Of a stretch of DNA of 64,000 bases, positions 6,841 through 14,981 are shown one piece after another. Where the stretch lies: the NCBI GenBank assembly GCA_022843785.1, contig JALHMZ010000013.1, positions 1 to 64,000 of the forward strand, in the 5' to 3' direction. The first letter of the stretch is position 1, and each line of letters opens with the position of its first letter. The stretch comes from Nitrospira sp. GTDB taxonomy: Bacteria > Nitrospirota > Nitrospiria > Nitrospirales > Nitrospiraceae. The translations under genes and the position numbers were made by a program. A model generated the notes under the pieces. That model saw nothing but the letters and a program-made list of their open reading frames with translations. It did no database searches and was not told where the DNA came from.

Positions 6841-8490
6841 ATGAAAATTCTGACGGGTGTGCTCGCCGTAGTCGTCTTGATCGTGGGCCTCGTGCTCTCG
6901 CTTCCCTTCCTGATCGACCTCAATAAGTACCAGGATCAGTACAAGCCGCTTATCGAAGAGGCGCTGAACCGCAAGGTGCAGCTACAGGACATCCGTTTGA
7001 CGGTCTGGCCCAGGATCGGCGCACGGGTGGCTGGCTTCGCTGTGTTGGACGATCCGGCCTTCGGGGCCGGTCCCTTCGCGTCGCTCTCCTCATTGGATGT
7101 GGGTGTGAAGCTGATGCCGCTGCTCAGCGGCAAGGTTGAGGTGGAAGAAATCGCCCTGCGCGATCCCGTCATTACGGTGATTAAAAACAAGAACGGGGTT
7201 CTGAACGCTTCGACGATCGGGCGCAAAGGTGTGCCGGTGCCCGAGACGCCTTCGCGCGCCCCGATTCCTTCGACAGAGGGTCCGCTTAAAGTCCTGGCAT
7301 TGTTGGCGGTGGACCGAGTGTCAATCGACGGCGGGAAATTGACGTTCCGTGATCTGTCGGCCGCCAAACCGACCGAATACGTGTTGCAAGATATGGAGCT
7401 ACTCCTGCGGGATGTTCGGCTCGGTCAAACTCCGAGCTTATATTTCGGGTCGCTCGTTCAGCCCTTCAACATGCCGGTGAAGTTGGACGGTACCTTCGGT
7501 CCGCTCAAAGAGACGATGGATATCGACGCGATCAATTTTCAGCTTGGCGTGGGAAAGACAGACTTTGCCATCACGGGGAAAGCCGCTGGCCATGATGCGA
7601 CGATCAACATCAGCTCGCCGGTGATCAATACAACGAATCTTCCGGTTGCCCTTCCGTTGAAGAAACCGGTCGAGATCAAGAACTTCCAGCTCGCCGCAGA
7701 AGTGAAGGGGCAAGAGGCCAGATTGAATTCCCTGTCGTTCCAACTGTTCGACGGCCAGGTAAAAGGACAGGGCAAATTGATCACTGGTTCCGACGCGCCG
7801 CCTTTCAACGGGGGGATCGCGGTTCAAGGGGTGCAACTCGGTCCGGCGCTGAGTGCCGTTGCGGACACACCGGTCTCTATCAGCGGAACGGCCGGTACCG
7901 ACCTGACGCTGAAAGGCCGCGGGTTCTCTATGCCGGAACTGACCAAGGCGCTGGAAGGAACCGGTCACATGGCGGTAAAGGATGGAAAGATCGAAGGGGT
8001 CAATCTTTTACAGGAAGCGATGTCCATCTTGAAAGTCGCCGGGATCACGCTGGGCGATCCTAAGGCCACGGCGTTTTCGACAATTGAGACGGATCTTGTG
8101 ATCAAACAGGGAATCGTCAATGTTCAGCGTCTTTTGATGGACAGCCATGATTTTCAGGCCACCGGCGGGGGGACCATCGGATTCGATCAGACGCTGAACC
8201 TCACGGTGAAGATGAACCTTACTCAGGATTTGAGCCAGAAGATCGCCGGTATCTCGCCGGTTGCCAGGCTGGCGCTCAAAGAAGGCCGGTTAAGCCTCCC
8301 ACTGACTATCGGGGGGACTGTCCAAGCCCCGTCCTATGGGTTGGACATGAAAGGCCTGACCGGAGCTGTGCAAGAACAGGTCAAAAAGAAAGCGGAAGAA
8401 GCTATCGGTGGATTGCTCAAAGGCACAACCAAACCACAGGACTTAAAACAGCAAGGACGCGATCTTCTCAAGGGATTGATGGGGCGGTAG
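6841..8490 (+). CDS. AsmA-family protein
   Basis: The 549 residues start with one N-terminal membrane anchor (about 4-24) followed by the family's opening pattern: LIDLNKYQDQYKPLIEEALNRKVQLQDI and PRIGARVAGF. A long beta-rich periplasmic region follows, with the conserved late domain of AsmA proteins (GKIEGVNLLQEAMSILK, about 380-400, and the DFQATGGGTIGF stretch). AsmA proteins belong to the bridge-like lipid-transfer group and affect outer-membrane assembly. The ribosome site GGAG sits 10 bp before ATG. An MscS gene follows 22 bp downstream in the same direction, suggesting a two-gene envelope operon. Confidence 0.85.
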   Translation: MKILTGVLAVVVLIVGLVLSLPFLIDLNKYQDQYKPLIEEALNRKVQLQDIRLTVWPRIGARVAGFAVLDDPAFGAGPFASLSSLDVGVKLMPLLSGKVEVEEIALRDPVITVIKNKNGVLNASTIGRKGVPVPETPSRAPIPSTEGPLKVLALLAVDRVSIDGGKLTFRDLSAAKPTEYVLQDMELLLRDVRLGQTPSLYFGSLVQPFNMPVKLDGTFGPLKETMDIDAINFQLGVGKTDFAITGKAAGHDATINISSPVINTTNLPVALPLKKPVEIKNFQLAAEVKGQEARLNSLSFQLFDGQVKGQGKLITGSDAPPFNGGIAVQGVQLGPALSAVADTPVSISGTAGTDLTLKGRGFSMPELTKALEGTGHMAVKDGKIEGVNLLQEAMSILKVAGITLGDPKATAFSTIETDLVIKQGIVNVQRLLMDSHDFQATGGGTIGFDQTLNLTVKMNLTQDLSQKIAGISPVARLALKEGRLSLPLTIGGTVQAPSYGLDMKGLTGAVQEQVKKKAEEAIGGLLKGTTKPQDLKQQGRDLLKGLMGR

Positions 8491-8512
8491 AAAGGTCGCG
8501 CGGAAAGCAGCT

Positions 8513-9292
8513 ATGGAAGCATTGACCCAATATGCCGTGCAATACGGCCTGCAAGCGCTGGTGGGAATCGGCATCTTCATCGCCGGTATCATGGCGTCCC
8601 GCTGGGCCGGAACATTTACCCAACGGTCGCTCGAACGGTACGCACTCGATCCGCCGGTGCGGATGCTCATAGTTCGTGTCATCAAAATCGTGGTGCTGCT
8701 CTTCACCGCCATGATTGCCCTCCAGGCGGTCGGCGTACCGATCGCCCCGTTGGTGGCGGGCATCAGCGTCGCCGGCGTCGGCATCGGTCTTGCGCTTCAG
8801 GGCGTGTTGAGTAACGTGATGGCCGGGCTTTCGATCATCTTCACGAAGCCGTACAAAGTCGGCGAGCACATTTCCTTGCTGGGCGTACACGGCGATGTCG
8901 TGATCGTCGACATTTTTTCTACGACCTTGGTGCACCCGGATCAGTCGCGGGTGATCATCCCCAATCGGAAGATCGTCGGGGAAATTCTGCATAACTTCGG
9001 CACCATCAGACAAATGCATCTCACCGTTGATGTCGCATACAAGACCGATCTGGATCGTGCGCTCGCGATCGTGCGGGACGTGGTTGCTACGCATCCACAT
9101 GTGCTCAAAGATCCGGCTCCTTCCGTCGGCATCAGTAGTCTTGGGCATTCGACCGTGACGATCGCCGTAGAACCCTGGATACCGGTCGCTCAGTTCAACG
9201 CCACACAGGGCGAATTGAATAAGGCAATCCTGGAACGGTTGCGCGACGCACAGATCGAGTTTCCTCCGTTGCCTCTGTTTCCCACCAGATGA
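8513..9292 (+). CDS. Small-conductance mechanosensitive channel, MscS family
   Basis: The 259-residue protein has three membrane segments (about 8-27, 55-75 and 80-112). The third is the Gly/Ala-rich pore helix VAGISVAGVGIGLALQGVLS, continuing into the amphipathic NVMAGLSIIF. The beta domain begins at KPYKVGEHISL and contains PNRKIVGEIL, both MscS hallmarks. Length is close to the short MscS class, with no extra N-terminal helices. It releases solutes on hypo-osmotic shock. It lies 22 bp after the AsmA gene and shares its promoter by inference. Confidence 0.92.
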   Translation: MEALTQYAVQYGLQALVGIGIFIAGIMASRWAGTFTQRSLERYALDPPVRMLIVRVIKIVVLLFTAMIALQAVGVPIAPLVAGISVAGVGIGLALQGVLSNVMAGLSIIFTKPYKVGEHISLLGVHGDVVIVDIFSTTLVHPDQSRVIIPNRKIVGEILHNFGTIRQMHLTVDVAYKTDLDRALAIVRDVVATHPHVLKDPAPSVGISSLGHSTVTIAVEPWIPVAQFNATQGELNKAILERLRDAQIEFPPLPLFPTR

Positions 9293-9720
9293 CGGGCAGC
9301 GATTCGAAGCGGCCGCAGCACCATTATAAATCAAAGTATTCGGCAGCATTTCTCCCATCGCATTCCGGCTTCTGTTGGCCTGATGTGCGCTCAACATACT
9401 GAGGCAGGAAAGGAGGCCTGTTGCCAAACCGCCCCACGAAAACGAAGTATCAGCTGTGGAATTGTATGCGAACGCATTCGAAACCTCGGCTTCCAGCCCA
9501 TTCAGCAGGATTCATTATGGGCACCGACTTTGCTAGTGCATGCACGGTGACTGGCTCGATGCGCAGGATATTTGTGATTGCCAAGTATCTGTGCAGTCAG
9601 GTATAGGAAAAGACCCTAAGGTCGGAGGCCGGCTGCTCGACAGTGTAGTGTGTACCTGCCCGCAACTGTTGAGCCCAATCCATTTTTCCAACCGTGCGCA
9701 ATCCTACTGTGGAGGATTCG
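9293..9720. other. 428-bp interval without a supported gene
   Basis: The only feature of note is a strong ribosome-binding sequence AAAGGAGG (9409-9416) just before a TTG at 9421 that opens a 61-codon frame. That frame has no recognisable protein character and I do not call it. The remaining sequence shows no RNA fold I can support. The promoter of the DUF481 gene is presumably near the right end. Confidence 0.5.
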
Positions 9721-10833
9721 GTGAAACAATCGTTGTGGTGTTGTCTCTTCGCGTGCTGTGCCTTGTTGGCAGAGGGAACTGTCGATCGTGTGTGGGCTCA
9801 ATCAGAAGCAGAAGCTGTATCGACGGTCTCAGCAGTATCCGACATCGTTACGCTCAAAGACGGTAGCATTCTCTATGGCGAAGTCATTGAAATGTCCGGC
9901 GGGATTCTGACTCTCAAGACAGCCTCCAGTTCCGACAACATCATCAAGATCAAATGGGATGAGGTCACGAAGTTGTCGGTCAATCATCCCATTCCGTTCC
10001 ACCTCAAAGAAGGGACGATTTTGAACGGCACTGCCACGGCAGGGCCGGATGGGAATCTGAACATCCAGGCCGAACCGCTCAAGGGATCGATGACCGTGCC
10101 GCTCACGTCCGTCATGTCCGTCAATCCCCTGGCTCAACCGCCGGTCATCTATACCGGTAGTCTCACGGCAGGTTATTCGCAAGCGACCGGCAACAGCAAA
10201 CTCCGTAACGTCAGCGTGCTCGGCGACTTTGTCGCGCGGAGCGAGCAACTACGACTGTCGTTGCTCGGCCGCTATGTCTATGGCGACAATACCGGCACCC
10301 TCATCACTCGAAATGCCAGAGGCACGATCAAGCTCGACTTCTTCATCACCAAACGGCTGTTCTGGTTTGCGTCGGCCTACTTTGAAAACGACCACTTTCA
10401 AGATCTGAAATTGCGGACCGCAATCTCCAGCGGACCAGGTTACCAATGGATGGAACGGGGAGACTTCGGGGGCATGCTGAAAGACATGACGGCCTACACA
10501 GAAGCAGGTTTGGCCTATTTCAATGAAGATTTCCGCGTCGCGTCGGATGCCTCGAGTTTCCGCGCGCGTGTATCGACGAAGTGGAATTGGCCGGTATTCG
10601 ACGATCGCATCGTGCTCTATCACTACAACGAAATCTTTCCCTCCCTCCAGAACGCCTCGAATTTCTTCTTCACAATGGATAACGGCGTTCGCGTCAAAAT
10701 ATTAGGAGGGTTGGCCAGCGGGTTCCAAGTGACGACACGGTATAATAATAGACCGCCTGCCGGCACGACCGATACCGATAACTTGTATCTCTTTACGCTG
10801 GGCTATACCTTCGATACCACACGGAAGCGGTAA
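9721..10833 (+). CDS. DUF481 family outer-membrane protein
   Basis: I chose GTG 9721 because GGAGGA ends 3 bp before it and the next residues (KQSLWCCLFACCALLAEG) form a signal peptide ending near VWAQ; a GTG at 9694 lacks this. The product has about 370 residues. A small N-terminal beta domain (VTLKDGSILYGEVIEMSGG, about 35-90) is followed by GSLTAGYSQATGNSKLRNVS, which opens the DUF481 barrel. The barrel has alternating strands to the end (YLFTLGYTFDTTRKR). DUF481 proteins are salt-induced outer-membrane proteins in some proteobacteria. It lies between MscS and MscL genes, which fits an osmotic theme. Function is inferred. Confidence 0.8.
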   Translation: MKQSLWCCLFACCALLAEGTVDRVWAQSEAEAVSTVSAVSDIVTLKDGSILYGEVIEMSGGILTLKTASSSDNIIKIKWDEVTKLSVNHPIPFHLKEGTILNGTATAGPDGNLNIQAEPLKGSMTVPLTSVMSVNPLAQPPVIYTGSLTAGYSQATGNSKLRNVSVLGDFVARSEQLRLSLLGRYVYGDNTGTLITRNARGTIKLDFFITKRLFWFASAYFENDHFQDLKLRTAISSGPGYQWMERGDFGGMLKDMTAYTEAGLAYFNEDFRVASDASSFRARVSTKWNWPVFDDRIVLYHYNEIFPSLQNASNFFFTMDNGVRVKILGGLASGFQVTTRYNNRPPAGTTDTDNLYLFTLGYTFDTTRKR

Positions 10834-11043
10834 GCTGGGAGTGGGTCGGTTTGAATTCAACTGTTCCCCGGCAGTCATGCTCACGACTGAGAGGCTATGG
10901 CTCAGGGACTCAATTGAAGAGTGTGCACTTGTGCCCACTTTCTGTTTGAGAGGGAATGCTACAGTGCTGGGCCTAAAGTGATCCACTGTCGGTGGTTTCT
11001 TGCCGTATCGTACGGAGCTAGGCACTAAATAAGGAGGGGGACT

Positions 11044-11466
11044 ATGCTGAAAGAGTTCAAGGAGTTCGCCATCAGGGGCAATGTCCTGGATATGGCGATT
11101 GGTGTGATCATCGGCGGCGCTTTCGGGAAGATTGTGTCGTCGCTCGTCAGCGACGTGCTGATGCCTCCCCTTGGGCTACTGATGGGGAAGGTGGATTTTT
11201 CCAGTCTCTTTGTCGATTTGTCCCGTACGTCCCCTCCGTCATTAGCCGCGGCGAAAGCCGCCGGAGCTCCGACGCTCAACTACGGAGTGTTTCTCCAGAG
11301 CGTCTTCGATTTCGTGATCATCGCCTTTGTCATCTTTATGCTGGTGAAGCAGGTCAACCGGTTTAAGAATGAAGCTCCGCCGCCCCCACCGCCTGCTCCG
11401 CCGGAGCCGACCAATGAGGAGAAATTGTTGAAGGAAATCCGTGATCTGTTGAAGAGCCGTCAGTAG
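11044..11466 (+). CDS. mscL: Large-conductance mechanosensitive channel MscL
   Basis: The 140 residues match MscL closely. The N-terminal amphipathic helix [20 protein letters not shown] is followed by TM1 ([22 protein letters not shown]), a periplasmic loop, TM2 (about 84-103) and the C-terminal helix [15 protein letters not shown] proline tract of about ten residues ([11 protein letters not shown]) lies between TM2 and the terminal helix, longer than in many homologues. AGGAGGGG precedes the ATG by 4 bp. The protein forms the pentameric emergency valve for hypo-osmotic shock. An OmpA-like lipoprotein gene follows after 67 bp. Confidence 0.97.
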   Translation: MLKEFKEFAIRGNVLDMAIGVIIGGAFGKIVSSLVSDVLMPPLGLLMGKVDFSSLFVDLSRTSPPSLAAAKAAGAPTLNYGVFLQSVFDFVIIAFVIFMLVKQVNRFKNEAPPPPPPAPPEPTNEEKLLKEIRDLLKSRQ

Positions 11467-11533
11467 CGTTCTGATTTCATCACAATGACAGCGTGCGGGA
11501 CAGTCCCGCGTAATGAAGGAGAAAGAGATCATC

Positions 11534-12484
11534 ATGCGAACATTCACAACCGCCGTCACTTTGACGGGGATCGTCGCCCTAACAGGCTGTTCCTATCTGA
11601 ATCCGCCCGATACGACTCACATCAAGCAGCCCACCGTCTGTATCGACCAAAAGTGGTATGGCTATCACCAGGGCAGCGGGTGTCCGTCTGTCGCGAAGGC
11701 TGTGGTACCCGATGCCTCACAAGATGCGGCGGCCAGGTTGGCGGCGCTTGAGCGAGAACGCCAACGGCTGGCTGATGAACTGGAAGCCGCTCGGAGGCAG
11801 AATGGGGCCTTGAGCAGCCGTGTGAGTGATTTGGAGAAGCAGTTGGCCGACCGTGATCGAGAAATTGCCGCGCTTCGTTCCGGTGCGGGAGATTCTGCAA
11901 AGCTCGCGAGCCAATTGGCAGCAGCGCAAAGCGATCTCAGCCGGCTGCAGGCGGACAAAGACAGGCTTGCGGCGGAGTTGGCCGCGGCAAACAAGCGCAT
12001 TGCGGATCTCGAATCGCAATTGAACCAGAGCAAGGGCGATCTGGCGAAGGCCGAGAGGGATCTCTTGAAGGCGTTGCGTCCAGAAATTGCCAAAGGGACT
12101 GTTTCGGTCAGCCAGTCCGGCGATGCTCTCATCATCAACCTGGCATCCAGTTTGCTGTTTGATTCCGGACAAGATCAACTGAAGGCGGGTGGCGCCGATG
12201 CCTTGAAGCGTGTCGGGACTGTGCTCAAGGACTTCCCTGAAAAGCAGGTGCATGTCGCCGGGTACACGGACAACGTGGCGATCAAGAGTGCCTTGAAGAA
12301 AAAGTACCCGACGAATCAGGAGCTTTCGGATGCCCGAGCCCATAGTGCCGAACAGGCGCTACGGGACGGCGGGGTCAGCAGCAACCTGTCGGCTGCCGGT
12401 CATGGAGAGACGAACCCGGTCGCGACCAACAAGACGGCGGAAGGACGAGCCAAAAATCGCCGTGTCGAGGTTGTCATTAAGTAG
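11534..12484 (+). CDS. OmpA-family lipoprotein with coiled coil
   Basis: From ATG 11534 the protein has 316 residues. MRTFTTAVTLTGIVALTGC is a lipoprotein signal with lipobox LTGC. Residues about 60-185 are a long coiled coil rich in Ala, Leu, Arg and Asp (LAALERERQRLADELEAARR). The C-terminal OmpA domain binds peptidoglycan, with LLFDSGQDQL, AGYTDN and a final KNRRVEVVIK. An upstream ATG (11513) would put the AAGGAG ribosome site inside the gene, so I rejected it. It is likely a periplasmic spacer or peptidoglycan tether. A strong terminator follows. Confidence 0.88.
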   Translation: MRTFTTAVTLTGIVALTGCSYLNPPDTTHIKQPTVCIDQKWYGYHQGSGCPSVAKAVVPDASQDAAARLAALERERQRLADELEAARRQNGALSSRVSDLEKQLADRDREIAALRSGAGDSAKLASQLAAAQSDLSRLQADKDRLAAELAAANKRIADLESQLNQSKGDLAKAERDLLKALRPEIAKGTVSVSQSGDALIINLASSLLFDSGQDQLKAGGADALKRVGTVLKDFPEKQVHVAGYTDNVAIKSALKKKYPTNQELSDARAHSAEQALRDGGVSSNLSAAGHGETNPVATNKTAEGRAKNRRVEVVIK

Positions 12485-12526
12485 CACAGAGGCAGATTCT
12501 CATTGCTGCCTGTGCCTGTCGTAACG

Positions 12527-12558
12527 AAGGGGCTCTTCCCAATGGGGAGAGCCCCTTT
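12527..12558 (+). terminator. Rho-independent terminator after the OmpA lipoprotein gene
   Basis: A 14-bp stem, AAGGGGCTCTTCCC (12527-12540) with GGGGAGAGCCCCTT (12544-12557), has one wobble pair and a 3-base AAT loop, and runs into TTTAT. It ends the rightward mscL - OmpA block 43 bp after the stop. It could also serve the converging minus-strand gene. Confidence 0.85.
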
Positions 12559-12593
12559 ATCTTGCCGGATGCCCGGTAAGATTCAACCGAAAG

Positions 12594-13073
12594 CTAGAGA
12601 CCAAGTTCAGACAGCCCGGGATGATCATCGGGGCGGCGGCCGATGGGCCAGAAATACTTGCGATCCGTCTCGGAGATTGCCAGGTCATTGATACTCGCGA
12701 GCCGCCGGCGCATGAGACCACTGCTGTCAAACTCCCAGTGCTCATTGCCATAAGACCGGAACCAGTGTCCAGCGTGGTCATGCCACTCGTACGCGAAGCG
12801 TACAGCGACTCGGTTCCCTTGCCAGGCCCACAGTTCTTTGATGAGGCGATACTCCAGTTCAAGATTCCACTTACGAGTTAAGAACCGAACGATCGCCTCC
12901 CGACCCGACAAGAACTCCGAACGGTTTCGCCATGTGCTATCTGCCGTATATGCCAGCGACACCTGTTCGGGATCACGCGTATTCCACGCGTCTTCTGCCA
13001 TGCGGACTTTCTGGATGGCACTCTCCAGAGTGAAGGGCGGAACAGGCGCTCGTGGGTTCGTGTCCGATGACAT
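12594..13073 (-). CDS. NTF2-like protein, DUF1348 family
   Basis: About 159 residues from ATG 13073 (an ATG at 13085 would add four). The sequence [25 protein letters not shown], then [18 protein letters not shown] and [25 protein letters not shown], follows the DUF1348 pattern, a SnoaL/NTF2 cone fold often bearing a small-molecule pocket. The enzymatic role is not established. It is the third gene of a minus-strand set after the DsrE-family and PNPOx-like genes, with gaps of about 50-65 bp. The set is probably controlled by the divergent CGNR regulator. Confidence 0.85.
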   Translation of the reverse strand: MSSDTNPRAPVPPFTLESAIQKVRMAEDAWNTRDPEQVSLAYTADSTWRNRSEFLSGREAIVRFLTRKWNLELEYRLIKELWAWQGNRVAVRFAYEWHDHAGHWFRSYGNEHWEFDSSGLMRRRLASINDLAISETDRKYFWPIGRRPDDHPGLSELGL

Positions 13074-13124
13074 AGGGCCTTCCATGCGTAAGTCTAGTAG
13101 TCGAGTGTCGAAACTATTACTTTC

Positions 13125-13748
13125 CTATTGGGCAGATGGAGTACTCGATCCGCGTCTTGCTGCACGTAGCTCGGCCTCTAATTGAGAGATGCGTGTACGC
13201 AAAGATCCTGCGAGTTCCTCGACCTCCTCAATCGAGTACCGTGGCGTGATGTACTTGGGACAGTTCCAGTCGAATGACACGACATCAATGAAGACCAGCC
13301 GCTCTACCGCCGACTGCATCTTGGGATCAGTGATCTGGGTAACAAGTTCCGGATGTTCACGAGCATCCTCGACACGGGCATGGCCAAGAATCTTCAAGCG
13401 CGCTCGGTTCTGGTAGTCCATAAGAAACAGCGCCACACGATCGTTCACTGAAACGTTGCCGGTCGTCAGTAACTGGCGATTGCCCTTGTAGTCGGCAAAG
13501 GCCAGCGTTTTTTCGTCGACCACCCGCAGAAATCCCCGAGGCCCTCCTCGATGCTGAATGTAGGGCCATCCGGTCTCACTGATGGAACCAAGATAGAAGC
13601 TGTCACGCGCTGCAATAAACTCAGCCTCGTCGTGGGTCAGCGGATCTCGTTCGGGCGCCCCTGGGATATTCACAGCCCTTCCGTAGTACTGGCTCTGTGC
13701 TCGGCGTACAGCTTCCGTCATCACCAGCTCCAAGTATTTCAACGCCAT
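13125..13748 (-). CDS. Pyridoxamine 5'-phosphate oxidase-like flavin-binding protein
   Basis: The 207-residue product has the split-barrel signature of PNPOx-like proteins: a central YLGSISETGWPYIQHRGGP strand pair, FADYKGNRQLLTTGNVSVND and RVALFLMDYQNRARLKILGHA, which in relatives contact FMN or a related cofactor. It is shorter on PNPOx-specific features than true PdxH, so a general flavin reductase or oxidase role is more likely. The C-terminus is a charged helix (EEVEELAGSLRTRISQLEAE). GGAG sits about 10 bp upstream of ATG. It lies 66 bp downstream of the DsrE gene in the same strand. Confidence 0.85.
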   Translation of the reverse strand: MALKYLELVMTEAVRRAQSQYYGRAVNIPGAPERDPLTHDEAEFIAARDSFYLGSISETGWPYIQHRGGPRGFLRVVDEKTLAFADYKGNRQLLTTGNVSVNDRVALFLMDYQNRARLKILGHARVEDAREHPELVTQITDPKMQSAVERLVFIDVVSFDWNCPKYITPRYSIEEVEELAGSLRTRISQLEAELRAARRGSSTPSAQ

Positions 13749-13814
13749 GATGCTGTTCTCCCTGCCGGGAGGACATGACGACGGGTCTCGTCGTATGCCC
13801 TCTCACGCTCAATA

Positions 13815-14189
13815 TCAGAACACGATCGTATTCCACCCTTCTGCTACATACCGGCGCAGGCTCAAGAGCCCGGCAGTTCCGGCGAGCGCATGGTCTTTCA
13901 CAATCGGCACGCCACAGGCCTTGACGCTTTCCGTCGCCCCAAAGACCTCTGCGCACCCGCACGAGGCCCCTTGCACGACATCGCGCACCGCGTTGTAGAG
14001 GCCATTCGCCGGGTGCGAGAGCTTGGTCAATTCAGCCGGCCACCTGGTGCCGGCCCCATTGAAGACCACGGCGACTTCGTCGCCCTTCTGCTTACATTCA
14101 GCTGCAAGGGCCAGCGCATTGAAAACCCGCCCCAAAGCTTCCTCTGAACCGTTCTTTGGGTCCGACATGATCACGATGGCTGTTTTCAT
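13815..14189 (-). CDS. DsrE/DsrF-like family protein
   Basis: The 124-residue protein opens with a Rossmann-like strand MKTAIVIMSDPKNGSEEALGR, has AVVFNGAGTRW in the middle and ends LRRYVAEGWNTIVF, as in DsrE-like proteins. Two cysteines lie close together (GASCGCAEVFGA, about residues 76-80) and a third at VKACGVP. In sulfur-relay members such cysteines carry persulfide, but many DsrE-like proteins have no known job. A strong AGGAGG ribosome site precedes ATG. It is the promoter-proximal gene of the three-gene set, reading away from the 14236-14270 operator. Confidence 0.85.
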   Translation of the reverse strand: MKTAIVIMSDPKNGSEEALGRVFNALALAAECKQKGDEVAVVFNGAGTRWPAELTKLSHPANGLYNAVRDVVQGASCGCAEVFGATESVKACGVPIVKDHALAGTAGLLSLRRYVAEGWNTIVF

Positions 14190-14235
14190 AACTCCTCCTG
14201 TGTTTGGTTGTCCTCACCGTGAGAAGGCGATGCGA

Positions 14236-14270
14236 ATATAACCTTCTAAACTTATATTAGAAGGTTATAT
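14236..14270. promoter_or_regulatory. Perfect inverted-repeat operator between DsrE-family gene and CGNR regulator
   Basis: ATATAACCTTCTAA (14236-14249) and TTAGAAGGTTATAT (14257-14270) are exact inverted copies, 14 bp each, around ACTTATA. The right arm covers the -10 of the minus-strand promoter, and the site spans its predicted start point. This is the classic position for a repressor. The most likely ligand is the divergently encoded CGNR protein; that is inference. Confidence 0.8.
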
Positions 14271-14292
14271 CCTGTGATGCCTAACTTGTCAA
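14264..14292 (-). promoter_or_regulatory. Sigma-70-type promoter for the DsrE - PNPOx - NTF2 unit
   Basis: Read on the minus strand: TTGACA (14292-14287), a 17-bp spacer and TATAAC (14269-14264). The -35 is a consensus match. Its -10 lies inside the inverted repeat, so binding there should block initiation. Confidence 0.8.
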
Positions 14293-14314
14293 CAGGTCTT
14301 TAATCGGTTATAGG
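14286..14314 (+). promoter_or_regulatory. Probable promoter of the CGNR regulator gene
   Basis: TTGTCA (14286-14291), 17 bp and TATAGG (14309-14314) on the plus strand. Its -35 overlaps the -35 of the divergent promoter almost base for base, so the two polymerases would compete. The match is weaker than that of the minus-strand promoter. Confidence 0.5.
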
Positions 14315-14336
14315 TCAAGAAAGAAAAGAAAGGCCA

Positions 14337-14963
14337 ATGAGTATGGGAGCGCAGAAGTTTCTATTCGTGGGGAATCACCCGTGCTTGGACTTTGTCAATA
14401 CGCAGATGATTGTAAAAGGCGAGCAAACGGATGTTCTGGAAAGCTTTGACGATCTTGTCTGTTGGCTTGTCCAGGCCAAGCTCCTGACCGAGCTTCAGGC
14501 CGTTGTCGCCAGAGCAGAACTTGACCGCAACGAAACGGCTTCCTTACTGGAACAGGCGAAGAACTTCCGTGCCATTCTGCGAGGTCTGGCGGAACGGATC
14601 GTAGCGCATAAATCCGTCCCTGCTGCGGCCATCGATGCGATCAACCAATTCTTGTCCCGGCGGCCAGGCTACTCGCAACTTGTTCGGAGAAAGGGCGGGT
14701 TTTCGCAGCAGTTTCACTCGGTAGCAACCTCTGCACAAGATGTACTGGTTCCTCTCGCGGAGGCTGGGAGCGACATGCTCTGCCGAATAGATTTGGCAAA
14801 AATCAAGAAGTGCGGAAATCCCGTCTGTATTCTCTACTTTTTCGACACGACCAAAAATCACACCCGGAACTGGTGCAGCATGCAAGGGTGTGGCAATCGG
14901 ATGAAAGTGGCGGCACACTATAAAAGGAGCGTGAAACGGAGAAGCGAGTCAGAGCATGGATGA
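14337..14963 (+). CDS. ABATE/CGNR zinc-finger transcriptional regulator
   Basis: The 208 residues begin FLFVGNHPCLDFVNTQMIVKG, the standard opening of the ABATE domain, continue through a helical middle, and end with a treble-clef CGNR finger. The finger has CGNPVC (about residues 163-168), FDTTKNHTRNWCS and GCGNRMKVAAHYKRSVKRR. The second Cys pair carries the defining C-G-N-R. Such proteins are thought to be DNA-binding regulators. It is transcribed away from the DsrE-family gene, with a perfect 14-bp inverted repeat between them, the strongest regulator-operator pairing in the window. AAAGG precedes ATG by 4 bp. Confidence 0.9.
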   Translation: MSMGAQKFLFVGNHPCLDFVNTQMIVKGEQTDVLESFDDLVCWLVQAKLLTELQAVVARAELDRNETASLLEQAKNFRAILRGLAERIVAHKSVPAAAIDAINQFLSRRPGYSQLVRRKGGFSQQFHSVATSAQDVLVPLAEAGSDMLCRIDLAKIKKCGNPVCILYFFDTTKNHTRNWCSMQGCGNRMKVAAHYKRSVKRRSESEHG

Positions 14964-14981
14964 AGAGAGGGCAAGCGTGGC

